Shown here piece by piece: positions 1 through 8,586 of a DNA stretch of 64,000 nucleotides. The translations under genes were made by a program, and so were the position numbers. The first letter of the stretch is position 1. Each line of letters begins with the position of its first letter. Location: the NCBI RefSeq assembly GCF_041321145.1, contig NZ_JBGGWA010000008.1:1-64000 (forward strand), written 5' to 3'. Under the pieces are notes generated by a model. The model searched no databases, was not told the DNA's origin, and worked only from the letters and a program-made list of their open reading frames with translations. Source of the stretch: Paraburkholderia sp041321145 (GTDB taxonomy: Bacteria > Pseudomonadota > Gammaproteobacteria > Burkholderiales > Burkholderiaceae).

Positions 1-123
1 AAAGGCGGGACAAACGAGCACGCGGGCAAGCGCGAAAGCGGCCGCGTGATACAGGACCCAGGTGGGTCAGATTTACTTCGGCGAAACCACGAAATGTGGG
101 TCAGGTTTCAGTCGGCGTTGACA
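1..123. mobile_element. right end of an IS21-like element (partial)
   Basis: Two imperfect direct repeats of about 21 bp lie at 63-83 and 97-117. Both start TGGGTCAG and end TCGGCG, and the second runs into TTGACA. Read from the other strand, the end would begin TGTCAACGCCGAC. Multiple terminal repeats with a terminal TG/CA are a known feature of IS21-family ends, so I read this as the end of an IS21-like element whose istAB genes lie left of the window. The family assignment comes from memory of such ends, not from a search. Confidence 0.5.
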
Positions 124-1045
124 GTTACCGCATCAGGCGAGCGTCTGCCCAGGCTCGGGCGCATCCTGCACACGATACTTAGTGACGCCGGATTCAATGC
201 CGCTACGGCGGCAAGCGGCAAACACCCTTGGGATCGTGTCAGCACGTTCGCCGATGGCGAAGAAATCACTGACACGCTCTCGCTGCGGCAGGTGCTTTTC
301 ACGGAACCGTGGACCAGTCTGGCCGAGAAGATGAACGAGATCGATGGCTTGCCGTGGCCCGCAGGCAAGAAGCGCAGCGCGCTACTACTGTTCGTGGCCG
401 ACAAGATCGAGGCCGGCAGCGCTATCAAGTTCACGCGGTACAAGCCGGCGACCGTGACGCCGGAGCGCGGCATGCGTATTGGTGGCCGGGATCAGAAACA
501 CAGTCATCCTCCATACTGGGTGCTCGCTGTGATCGACCGGAAACAAGAAGGGTGAGGCCCGGGTTCGCGAAGCGTTCGCACAGCACGCCTACAGTTCCAC
601 CCAGCCGGTTCCTCTTGACAGTCACTATGAGCGCCGCACCCTCGCTCAACTGCTTAAGATCGTCGATTGGGTCGGAAAAAAAGGCGTCGCCGTCGCCGTC
701 GCTAAGCCTCTGTTCGACAGCGATGTTACCCTGGCGTCGGGCGAGGTAGTATGTTGTCGGCCAGACTTCGAACTGGAGTTCAATGAGATCACGCAGGGGC
801 CGGCGACCGCGCGGCGCCACCGGATCGTTGTTGCGACAATGGGATCGGAGTCTGAGGATTATCTGATCCAGAAAACCAGAACACACGAGATCATGCGAAG
901 TCGTGGAGTTCTCCTCGAGCATGTGGTACGCGACGATAGCGAGCAGGACGCGCGGGATGACGCATTTGGCAAACGGCTCTACGGGCACATCCTCCAACTG
1001 GCCGGTGTACCGCGTCAGGCGGTTGCAACGACGTCACAAGCGTAG
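124..1045 (+). pseudogene. DUF1173-like protein, N-terminally truncated and frameshifted
   Basis: Frame 1 encodes a clear protein up to a TGA at 553-555 (…HPPYWVLAVIDRK). The same protein continues without a gap in frame 2 from about 542 (NKKGEARVREAFAQHAY…) to a TAG at 1043-1045. A single extra base in the A-rich run at 541-548 explains the break. The joined product is about 305 residues and resembles the C-terminal part of DUF1173 proteins, which are common on integrative elements of beta-proteobacteria; I am only moderately sure of that name. The 5' part is cut by the IS21-like end at 123, and a damaged IS66 follows. The gene is therefore almost certainly dead, or the shift is a sequencing error in an already truncated gene. 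No function is assigned. Confidence 0.5.
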
Positions 1046-1124
1046 AGCGTATTACGGGGTGTAGCAAGCTAAGTGCGAATTTCTATCACAACTCTCGCAG
1101 TCATAAAAGCGATCGTTCTCCTAA

Positions 1125-2466
1125 ATGAATTGCGCAGCTCGCGGACGTTATCAGTCGCATCAAGTAGCGAATGACGGCGTCGGCATACATCAACTCGCCG
1201 CCCAGCCGAAGGCCGAAGCGAGCCCGAACAAACCCCGCCGTATGCCGCTGCCGGCAAACCTGCCGCGTATCGAAGTTCGTCACGAACCGGAGTTGACAAC
1301 CTGCGGTTGCGGCTGCCAGCTCAGGCGCATCGGCGAGGACGTCAGCGAGAAGCTGGACTACACACCGGGCGTGTTTACCGTCGAGCGTCATGTGCGCGGC
1401 AAGTGGGTGTGCGCCAGGTGCGAGATCCTGATTCAGGCACCGGTTCCGGCTCAGGTGATCGACAAGGGCATCCCCACTGCCGGGTTGCTGGCACAGGTGC
1501 TGGTCGCCAAATACGGCGACCACCTGCCCTTGTACCGGCAGGAAGGGATCTTCGGGCGCGCCGGTCTCGCCATCCCCCGCTCGACACTGGCGCAGTGGGT
1601 CGGCATGTGCGGAGTGCAGTTGCAGCCGCTGGTCGACGCACTCAAGGAACACATGCTGCGGCATCGGGTGATGCACGCCGATGAGACGCCTGTCGCGATG
1701 CTCAGTCCCGGCAAGGGCAAGACGCAAAGAGCTTATCTATGGACGTATTGCCCCGGGGCCTTCGAGGATCTGAAGGCGGTCGTCTACGACTTCGCTGACA
1801 GTCGGGCGGGTGAACACGCGAGGGACTTCCTGGGAGACTGGCGAGGGCAACTCGTCTGCGATGACTTCACCGGCTATAAAGCACTGTTTGCACAGGGCGT
1901 GACCGAGCTCGGTTGCATGGCGCACGCGCGGCGCAAGTTCTACGATCTGCATGCGGCCAGCAAGAGCGAGATTGCACAGGATGCGCTTCAGTACATCGGT
2001 CAGCTCTACGAGATCGAGCGGGAAGTACAGCAGCTCGCTCCGGACGAACGCCTGGATATCCGGCAACAGCGAGCGCGTCCCGTTGCTGATGCACTGCATG
2101 CGTGGATGACACAGCAACGCGTGCGGGTGAGTGAAGGCTCAGCCATCGCCAAAGCGCTGGACTACAGTTTGCGCCGATGGGTGGCGTTGACGCGTTACCT
2201 CGACGATCCGCAGGTGCCGATTGACAACAACTGGTGTGAGAACCAGATACGTCCAATCGCCATCGGTCGCAACAACTGGTTGTTCGCGGGTTCTCTGCGT
2301 GCTGGCCGACGCGCCGCGGCGGCCATGAGTTTGATCCAGTCGGCAAGACTCAACGGCCATGATCCGTACGCGTATCCAAGGACGTGCTTACGCGACTGCC
2401 GACGCAGCCCGCAAGCCGCCTCGAAGAACTCCTGCCGCATCGCTGGCAGCCGTCTCTGCAGGCCTG
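1125..2466 (+). pseudogene. tnpC: IS66 transposase TnpC, 5'-truncated and frameshifted near the end
   Basis: The protein shows the IS66 zinc-binding segment (CGCGCQLRRIGEDVSEKLDY), the catalytic-domain motifs HADETPVAML and CDDFTGYKALF, the cysteine/histidine motif LGCMAHARRKF, and the C-terminal DNNWCENQIRPIAIGRNNWL block. The usual N-terminal ~100 residues (leucine zipper and helix-turn-helix) are missing, so the codons before about 1185 are chance sequence. One base is missing near 2376: YAYPRTCLRD is read where IS66 has YLKDVLTRL. The correct frame resumes and ends at the TGA at 2464-2466 after LLPHRWQPSLQA. With both ends damaged this copy is unlikely to be active. Confidence 0.85.
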
Positions 2467-2507
2467 AACCGCACGCTGCCGTCAAGATGGGATGACCGGC
2501 CGCTTAC
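1180..2507 (+). mobile_element. IS66-family element, left part missing
   Basis: It carries only the tnpC transposase region and a right terminal inverted repeat at 2479-2507, which reads GTAAGCGGCCGGTCATCCC… on the opposite strand. tnpA, tnpB and the left inverted repeat are absent, so the element is a truncated relic. Its right repeat resembles the ends of the other IS66 copy at 12761-13752. It separates the DUF1173-like remnant from the broken DUF4236 gene. Confidence 0.75.
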
Positions 2508-2847
2508 TGAGGTTGACCAGTAAGCGCCGAACAGACGATCGAGTGCGGCCAGAACCCGACTCGGGCTTGAGCGTTCCGGTCGCAGGACGTAGCTCACTGG
2601 TTCTGATCGCGCCGAGGAATGGCGTTTCGAGTATGACCTTTTCGCCACCGATCTCGGTGATCAGCGCACAAATCCTGTGCGAACTTAGCCCGGTAGGTGA
2701 AACCGCCCTTCGATATCGACACGTAATTGCCCCGCGGACCTGTTCCGATGCAAAATCCGGGGAGCCGACGGACACGCCGATGCCAGCGCCAGATAGATTA
2801 AAGCGGAATGGTCCAGCGGATAGCGATTTCCTGTAGCTCTGTCCCAT
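2508..2847 (-). pseudogene. DUF4236 protein remnant, frameshifted and cut by IS66
   Basis: From an ATG at 2847 the minus strand begins MGQSYRKSLSAGPFRFNLSG followed by AGIGVSVG, the usual start of DUF4236 proteins (small proteins of unknown role with an RxRKS…LNLSxxGxxxSxG N-terminus). After GVSVG the frame slips near 2757. The continuing DUF4236 pattern (RGNYVSISKGGFTYRA) is found in a neighbouring frame, which stops soon after. The sequence then runs into the inverted repeat of the truncated IS66. It lies 22 bp downstream of the exported repeat protein and may have been the last gene of the kinase operon. Family identity is fairly clear; the gene is probably inactive. Confidence 0.55.
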
Positions 2848-2868
2848 TGAATTCGCCTCGATACCTTT

Positions 2869-3531
2869 TTATTGAGCGACGCACCAGTTGCCAATCATTC
2901 TGAAGCGTGAGTCACACTCCCATCCGTTCCATGTGTTGGCTAGGTGGGCGTTAGGTGGCAAGCTGATGGCAGCACACGTGTTACCCATGCGTCTGAAACC
3001 TGTATTGCAATCCCAGTTCGAGCCAACACCAGTCAAATGCGCGTTTGACGGCATGCTCTGCATCGACATACATACTGCTCCGAATCGCAGAAATCCATCG
3101 TCGCATTGCCATTGCCCGTCTGCCGAGACTCGATGGGCGTTGGCGGGCATTGCCATCGGGACGCATCCCGATGGCCCGGCAGCCATTCCTGCAGGGCAGT
3201 CCGTTCGTGCGCGTTGATTGACGGAATTCGTGCACCCAATGCGGTCGACACCTGGTGGGCATAAGGACGGGCTGCTTGCAGATGTGTTTTGCCCAGAGGC
3301 AGTCGGCAACGATTGTGCTTGGCTTGGAGATTGTGACAGCGACGTCATCGGCGATGCATTCGCAGGAGGGGGCGCAACAGGTCCAACCGGCTTCCCGCGA
3401 AAGGCATTTAGAAACTGGTCGACCTGAATGGGTGCCTCTTGCGCTTGGCCATAAGGTGCACCTAGAACCAGCAGGCCGGCCAATGACAGGCTAAAAGAGG
3501 CGTAACGCTTCGACTTAAGTGAGCTTCTCAT
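2869..3531 (-). CDS. exported protein with three Cys-paired PxNAH repeats
   Basis: It encodes 220 residues. An N-terminal signal peptide (about residues 1-30, ending GAPYGQAQ) is followed by a low-complexity Ser/Pro/Gln stretch and a Cys-rich C-terminal half. Three tandem repeats of about 30 residues fill 129-220. Each has the pattern P-x-N-A-H-x(5-7)-W-x-C-x(3)-F-x(3)-G-x(2)-C, so each carries two cysteines likely to pair after export. The ATG overlaps the kinase TGA by one base (TGATG), so translation is probably coupled to the kinase gene. I know no function for this repeat. From context it is a periplasmic or surface partner of the vWA/phosphatase/kinase triad (inference). Confidence 0.75.
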   Translation of the reverse strand: MRSSLKSKRYASFSLSLAGLLVLGAPYGQAQEAPIQVDQFLNAFRGKPVGPVAPPPANASPMTSLSQSPSQAQSLPTASGQNTSASSPSLCPPGVDRIGCTNSVNQRARTDCPAGMAAGPSGCVPMAMPANAHRVSADGQWQCDDGFLRFGAVCMSMQSMPSNAHLTGVGSNWDCNTGFRRMGNTCAAISLPPNAHLANTWNGWECDSRFRMIGNWCVAQ

Positions 3532-5477
3532 CAGCGCACCTGCATGACTGCAAGGTCCGCCTCTGCTTGGGCGAGTGCATGCGAAGCTGCTTCCAACGCT
3601 CCCTTAGCGTTATTCTGTCGCCCAATTATTTCATTGCGAAGGTCTTGCAGTTGCCGTGCCCCGTCTCTGAGTTGTTGTTCGAGGTCGTTGCGCATTGACG
3701 CGACTTTGGTATTCACTGCATTAATGTCCTGCTGCGTCGGAGCCGCACCGGCAGTGGGAACAAATCGCTGTTCGATACTGCGCTTCCATGCCAGCAGATT
3801 TGCCGTAAGTCCGGTGCCAAAGCCAGGAATACCAGCGACAGCGACTGCTGAAACATCTGCCGCAGATTCGATGCCGAACGAGACGAGGGTTTGCTTGCGC
3901 TGCTCACCCACGCCCGCAATCTTTGCGGAATGAATGAGATGACGATCGAGGAAATCATGCAACTGCCGGGCGACTATCGATGCCTGCAGTTGTTTCATCT
4001 CGCGCGCGAGCACTTGCGGCAGGTCATCCAGTTGAGCCTTGATTTGGCTTGCTGACCGCGCCCTATCCGAAAGTCGCCGGTCAGAGCGCAAGCTTTCGTA
4101 GTTGGAAAGTGCCTGCTCGTATGCGCGCTTTGTACTCTCGACAACGCTCCTTCGCGTGGTGAGCTCGATTGGTGTGACCGGTTTTACACCGTGGATGGCA
4201 AATGCCCCCAACACGAACCAGAGCGGCCACAGTTTAGGCACAACCAGCGACATCAAAAACGCGAGGAGACAGATAGCGGCGTAGGTCAGTCGCGTCTTCG
4301 TAACGCCTTTGCTTACGGATGTCGGCGGTGGCCGCCCCGTCAGGTTGAAGGGCGGTGGGTTGTAGGCCGATAGCGAAGGTAGCGCACTTAGGGACTGAAT
4401 TTGCGACCAGAGAGCGGCAATGTTCGCGCCCGCAACCTGAAAGTTTATGGTTGCACCGGTGGCCGATGCCGGTGTGAAGTAGGGTGTTCCGAGTCTATCC
4501 CGCTCACACCAGACGCAGGTGTTTAGGTGTCCAGGATACTTGTGACAAGGCTCTGCGCTGCATGAACGCAACGAGTGCAATAGGCCGTCCAGAGCGGCAA
4601 CCCATTCTTTCGCCTTGGGGCGGCCGTATTTCGCGCCTACTTCAGTAAAGGCGCGCCAGAAGAGGTCGCCGATGGTCGGTGGGAGATATTCCAACCCTAG
4701 CGCTCTCGGCGGCATATCGTTCAATCGAGCGAGCCTGTCAGCGCCATACGCGAAGCGGAACTCCTTAATTGACCGTTCCAACGGGAGGTCGCCGGGTATT
4801 TTGGGAATCCCGGAGTAGGGATGCCGCGCCATAAACAGCAACTGGAAAATCAGGACAGCCAGCCCGAAGTTGTCGTGATTCGCAGTACGGGTTACGCCGT
4901 GAAATGAGCCCAGCCCCTGTAACTCCGGCGGAGTGTAGTGAGGAACCCCCACTGTGCATGGGAAGCTGGCCGAAGCTGTGTTGACATGAAACGAGTCGCA
5001 GTCGAGTAGCTTGACGGTCCCTTGGTGGCTGACAATGATATTGTTTTCATTGACGTCCCCAATCGCGTGTCCATGCGCGTGTATTGCATCGAATGCTGCG
5101 GCGATGTTCCTCGCTGTTCCGACTAGAAACGAGAAATCGACTTTTGGGAATGTCTGCCGTCTGCTCGCAACTCCGTACAGTTGGTGCACGGGTTCGTAGC
5201 CGGAAAACTTTGGCATAGTGAACCCGGCTACCGGCCCTGGCTTATGTGCCAGGAGAACGCTAATCGGCCACGCTGCAATCTGCTTCAGATAGGTGTCACC
5301 CACCTGCGCCATAGCGCGTAGCTTTGCCTGCCGGTCCGCATCCAGAGCGTGGGAATACATCTTGGCGGCCACGTTCTCGCCGTTATGCGTCGCATCGAAG
5401 ACAGCGCCTTCACCGCCTTGGCCCAGCTTCTTGCCGAGCTTCAGCTGGTTTCCCTGTTCGTCAAACGCCACGGACAT
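3531..5477 (-). CDS. YegI-like protein kinase with zinc-ribbon-like, membrane, coiled-coil and HhH parts
   Basis: The 648-residue product matches the length I recall for E. coli YegI. The N-terminal kinase domain has a glycine loop (GQGGEGAVF), the VAAK lysine, a catalytic loop GDVNENNII in place of HRDxxxxN, and LLDCDS in the DFG position. A CHKYPGHLNTCVWC segment around residue 310 looks zinc-binding. A hydrophobic pair of helices (about 380-420), a coiled coil, and a helix-hairpin-helix pair (KIAGVGEQRKQTL, VAGIPGFGTGLT) follow. I chose ATG 5477, preceded by GGGGG, over an upstream TTG at 5504. It overlaps the phosphatase gene by 17 bp. In the described TerY-P triads a vWA protein, a PP2C phosphatase and such a kinase form one phospho-signalling unit. 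Substrates are unknown. Confidence 0.85.
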   Translation of the reverse strand: MSVAFDEQGNQLKLGKKLGQGGEGAVFDATHNGENVAAKMYSHALDADRQAKLRAMAQVGDTYLKQIAAWPISVLLAHKPGPVAGFTMPKFSGYEPVHQLYGVASRRQTFPKVDFSFLVGTARNIAAAFDAIHAHGHAIGDVNENNIIVSHQGTVKLLDCDSFHVNTASASFPCTVGVPHYTPPELQGLGSFHGVTRTANHDNFGLAVLIFQLLFMARHPYSGIPKIPGDLPLERSIKEFRFAYGADRLARLNDMPPRALGLEYLPPTIGDLFWRAFTEVGAKYGRPKAKEWVAALDGLLHSLRSCSAEPCHKYPGHLNTCVWCERDRLGTPYFTPASATGATINFQVAGANIAALWSQIQSLSALPSLSAYNPPPFNLTGRPPPTSVSKGVTKTRLTYAAICLLAFLMSLVVPKLWPLWFVLGAFAIHGVKPVTPIELTTRRSVVESTKRAYEQALSNYESLRSDRRLSDRARSASQIKAQLDDLPQVLAREMKQLQASIVARQLHDFLDRHLIHSAKIAGVGEQRKQTLVSFGIESAADVSAVAVAGIPGFGTGLTANLLAWKRSIEQRFVPTAGAAPTQQDINAVNTKVASMRNDLEQQLRDGARQLQDLRNEIIGRQNNAKGALEAASHALAQAEADLAVMQVR

Positions 5478-6246
5478 CAGTGGCCCCCAACGCACGTGTG
5501 GCAAGAATCAGCGTCTTATCGTCGTCGGTTCTTTCGTTTATCGCATCGCTACCCAGAAAACGTTCGAGTGCCGCACACAGCGAGTCGGTCTGTTCGTCTG
5601 TCGACGTCCGTAGAGCCTTGAACATAGGTTCAAAGAACGGCGCATGCGCTGTTTCGCTGGAGAACACCAGAGCAAGGCGCTGCAACCCGTCACTGAACAG
5701 AGCGGCCTCGTCGGTTGTGCACCGTACTTCGGTGCGCAAATGGTCGTGTACATCGGCATCCGTGACGAAATAGGTCATGTTTGCGTACTCGCCAGACTCG
5801 GGCCAAAAAACCGGCGCGAGCATGCCTTCATGCCGCGCGACGATCGCCCCGTCACCGACCTGAAAATAGAGTGCTTGGGTTGGCCCAATGACTGCACCGA
5901 GCAACGTGCACGCTAGCGCGCGCGTGGTTACGTTGCGAGCGGTCGCAGCATTTGTGATTTCTGCTCGCACATTCTCGAGTAACTCGGCAGCCAACTCTGT
6001 CTTCAGACCCACTTCGCCTGCGGCTTCGACCGCTTTTACAAGAAGTCGTCCGCTGGTCTCGCAAGCAATCTCAGCTCCTACCTCTCCGAACTGTGCGCTT
6101 CCAGCCCCATCGGACGCGAGGGCGACCAGAAAAATGGCGCCGTTTGCGTCATTCGCGACGTGGTAGAAGCAGCTGTCCTGACACGGTGCTGACGTTTGGA
6201 CATGCGAACTGCCGACAACGGAAGCGCCAATGACTCGCCAGCTCAC
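5461..6246 (-). CDS. PP2C-family protein phosphatase (YegK-like)
   Basis: The 261-residue product has the metal-binding motifs of PP2C Ser/Thr phosphatases: ASDGAGSA near residue 44 (first Asp box), VGDGAIVA near 129, SDGLQRL near 186 and TDDDKTLI near 245. It starts with GTG in a GTGA overlap with the stop of the vWA gene and overlaps the kinase start at the other end, so the three genes are translationally coupled. It probably dephosphorylates the kinase, the vWA protein or their shared target, as proposed for TerY-P/YegK systems. It is cytoplasmic: I see no signal peptide or membrane segment. Confidence 0.85.
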   Translation of the reverse strand: MSWRVIGASVVGSSHVQTSAPCQDSCFYHVANDANGAIFLVALASDGAGSAQFGEVGAEIACETSGRLLVKAVEAAGEVGLKTELAAELLENVRAEITNAATARNVTTRALACTLLGAVIGPTQALYFQVGDGAIVARHEGMLAPVFWPESGEYANMTYFVTDADVHDHLRTEVRCTTDEAALFSDGLQRLALVFSSETAHAPFFEPMFKALRTSTDEQTDSLCAALERFLGSDAINERTDDDKTLILATRALGATDVRGV

Positions 6247-6920
6247 ACGGAGGCCCAGCCTGTGGGCGCTGTGAGTGGAACTTCAGTGCCTGGCGTTGAG
6301 CGGGACACGGCTGCCATCGATGCGGACAGCCATTGAAAAAGTTCGCGGAATTTCAATCCCTGCAGCGACAATGGCTGACGAGTCGAAATCTGGGCGAGTG
6401 TGTCCATATTCGCGCCCTGTACTCCCACCGCGAAGAAGGCGAATTTTTTTGAGGCTTCACCTTCTCGGACTCGGGCCGCAGCTGATTGCCAGGCATCCGT
6501 CGGACTGCCGTCGGTGATAAGGAACACCCACGGGCGGTAGTAAGAGATACCGTTTGCTTTGTATTCAGCTTTTCGCGCTTCGAGCGTATCCAGCGCAAGG
6601 TTGATAGCAGAGCCCATTGGCGTATCGTTATGGGCCGTCAGAGTGGGCGGGAAGAAGTTCGATGCCGTGTGGAACGGCATTTCGAGTGTGGCGGGACCGA
6701 ATGTCACAATCGCTGTGTCAACCCGCTTCATCGCGAGAGAGTCTGCGGCCAGTTCGTCTTTGAAAGTCGTCAGGCCCGCGTTGAGCTGAGCGATTGGCTC
6801 TCCGCCCATGGAGCCTGAACGGTCAAGGACTAGCACGCAGGGGCAGCGTTGCTCAGGATTTTCGGCGAAATTGTCCGTGCCGAATGCTACCTGCGTAGCA
6901 AAGTCATTGTTCTCAGTCAT
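6243..6920 (-). CDS. vWA-domain protein of the TerY/YegL type
   Basis: The 225-residue product is essentially one von Willebrand factor A domain. The metal-ion-dependent adhesion site is complete: DRSGSM near residue 33, DTPMGSA near 98 and ITDGSP near 135. It is the first gene of the minus-strand operon (vWA, PP2C, kinase, exported repeat protein), starting 78 bp from a divergent exported-protein gene. E. coli has the same partners as yegL-yegK-yegI. TerY-like vWA proteins are thought to act as metal-dependent scaffolds whose phosphorylation state is set by the kinase and phosphatase. Cytoplasmic; family assignment is firm, biological role not established. Confidence 0.85.
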   Translation of the reverse strand: MTENNDFATQVAFGTDNFAENPEQRCPCVLVLDRSGSMGGEPIAQLNAGLTTFKDELAADSLAMKRVDTAIVTFGPATLEMPFHTASNFFPPTLTAHNDTPMGSAINLALDTLEARKAEYKANGISYYRPWVFLITDGSPTDAWQSAAARVREGEASKKFAFFAVGVQGANMDTLAQISTRQPLSLQGLKFRELFQWLSASMAAVSRSTPGTEVPLTAPTGWASV

Positions 6921-6998
6921 GGTCTTCTCGCTATGCGGCGCTGGCTAAGCTCAGAACCGCGCGTTAGTATTCAAGCCTGAGATAATAATCCAAGAATC

Positions 6999-7922
6999 AT
7001 GTCCACAAGTAAAGCTCCAGCTTATTTAGGTTTGGTCTTCGCTGTAGCAATGGGCGTGCTCGCATCCGGGGCTAACAAACATACGTCATCTGACGTCGCG
7101 GCGCCGCTCGATAGCGCAAGTGCGCCGGCGACAGCGGTGCCGCAACCGGCCGAGCCTGAGTCCGTTCCCGCTGCCGTGTGGAAGTTGCAAACGTTAAAAA
7201 TTGGTCCCTTGCGGCTAAAGGCAAATCTGCCGTCCTATGGGATTAATGCGACTTGCATGTTGCCGAGCCCTGTTGACGACGAAGTCAGCATGTGCCAACC
7301 AGTTTTGGGAACCTCTGATACGTCCATCTGGCAAATTCGGATTGTCAGCCAACGCGACCGCTTCGTGCCTTTGACCTGGTTCGACAGTGTGACCCAATCA
7401 TTGCGCGGGATGCCGGTCGATGTTTTGACACGCCAACTGGGAAACGAAGCCAACCTGGTGACCAAGGCAGGGTTTACCAGCGCTGCGCTTCTCGCGCCCG
7501 GCGACCTGTCGGGCGCCGTAGCTATCCGTGGCTCCGCTGCAGCGCCTTCAGCGTTCTCCGCTGCTAACCCTCAATCGTGTGTCTACGCGTTTCTGCTCGC
7601 AGCGAACAGGCCAACGACCGTTCTGTACTGTGCTGCGAATGACGAGGATGCGCTGGCCGGCAGCCAGAAGATTGTTTCTTCCTTGTTGAAATTCAACACA
7701 TCTACTGAATACAAACGTGGAAGTGCACAAGGCGTCGAGCACAACCTGTATCTGAAGCGCCTGAAAGCAGCGGGTGGTCCCGGTGGCGCGCCGGAATTTC
7801 TCGCTTCCGAACAGGCGTATGAGCAGTCGACGGCAGCCGAGTGCGAAAAGTACCCAATCATATCGCAAGAGCGATACCAGTGTTATGAGGGATTTGCCGC
7901 CAGTCGTCTACCGATGCTGTGA
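6999..7922 (+). CDS. exported protein of unknown function
   Basis: It encodes 307 residues with an N-terminal hydrophobic segment (residues 6-24, YLGLVFAVAMGVLASG) that is a signal peptide or anchor, then an Ala/Pro-rich linker and a mixed domain from about residue 60. The domain has scattered cysteines (MLPSPV…, VYAFLLAANR…TVLYCAAND) that could pair in the periplasm. No family is recognised. It opens the plus-strand run that diverges from the vWA operon; the 78-bp gap must hold both promoters. No strong ribosome binding site precedes the ATG. Confidence 0.6.
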   Translation: MSTSKAPAYLGLVFAVAMGVLASGANKHTSSDVAAPLDSASAPATAVPQPAEPESVPAAVWKLQTLKIGPLRLKANLPSYGINATCMLPSPVDDEVSMCQPVLGTSDTSIWQIRIVSQRDRFVPLTWFDSVTQSLRGMPVDVLTRQLGNEANLVTKAGFTSAALLAPGDLSGAVAIRGSAAAPSAFSAANPQSCVYAFLLAANRPTTVLYCAANDEDALAGSQKIVSSLLKFNTSTEYKRGSAQGVEHNLYLKRLKAAGGPGGAPEFLASEQAYEQSTAAECEKYPIISQERYQCYEGFAASRLPML

Positions 7923-8015
7923 TGTGATTGTCTCTACCGATAGAAATGTTGTGTCGAAGGCCTAAAGTTCTCGACGCAATTGTCGTCAAGCATGCATTAA
8001 GTCCTGCGAGGATGT

Positions 8016-8261
8016 ATGGCGTTCGAATACAAGATGGTTCAGGTTCCTCCAAACATTGCGGTCCGTGCACGCGAGCATAGAGGTAATGAGGCAGCCGCCT
8101 ATCTGGAAGGGGTTGTCAACGAATACTCGCGAGATGGATGGGAGTTTTATCGCATTGATAGCATTGGAGTGAACGTCCAGCCTGGATGCTTCGACGCATT
8201 GTTTGGTCGCAAGGCGCAGTCTGCAACATACTATGTCGTTACCTTCCGACGGCCTGACTAG
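8016..8261 (+). CDS. DUF4177 domain protein
   Basis: The 81-residue protein has the DUF4177 pattern: FEYKMVQVP at the start, AAYLEGVVNEYSRDGWEFYR in the middle, and a terminal TYYVVTFRR strand. These are small cytoplasmic proteins of unknown role. Its 3' end overlaps the YidD-like gene by 29 bp, so the two are probably co-translated. The pairing of these two small families beside the kinase triad is the only clue to its job. Confidence 0.8.
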   Translation: MAFEYKMVQVPPNIAVRAREHRGNEAAAYLEGVVNEYSRDGWEFYRIDSIGVNVQPGCFDALFGRKAQSATYYVVTFRRPD

Positions 8262-8457
8262 CGCAAGCGAGGCGGCAATTGGTGTCTATCGGAGGTTTGC
8301 CCCGGTTGCACTTAGAGATGCTTGCCTTTTCGAGCCGACCTGTTCGGAATTTGCGCTACGTGCGATTCGCAAATATGGGCCTTTTCGGGGGTGGATGAAA
8401 GCGTTGCGAAGAATTGCCAGGTGCCGGCAACCGAATGGCGGGATAGACGAACCCTGA
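8233..8457 (+). CDS. YidD-like membrane protein insertion factor family protein
   Basis: The 74-residue product carries the family signature CLFEPTCSEFALRAIRKYG and the terminal CRQPNGGIDEP block (RCxPxxxGGxDxP in YidD). YidD proteins help YidC-dependent insertion of inner-membrane proteins and are normally encoded in the rpmH-rnpA-yidD-yidC cluster. This copy is far from such genes and overlaps a DUF4177 gene instead, so it is probably an accessory paralogue. I chose the ATG at 8233; an upstream GTG at 8203 would add ten residues unlike YidD. The usual amphipathic N-terminal helix is short. Confidence 0.75.
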   Translation: MSLPSDGLTSASEAAIGVYRRFAPVALRDACLFEPTCSEFALRAIRKYGPFRGWMKALRRIARCRQPNGGIDEP

Positions 8458-8586
8458 GGCTATATCATTTTGGGAGTCGCTCGTTCCAAAGCGGCCGGTT
8501 AGGCGGTTAGCGAGCGGTTGAATCTGCCATTCACAACCTTTGGAACTTCTGACTTTTTGGTCACAGTTCTCTGAAGCAAACAAAAA

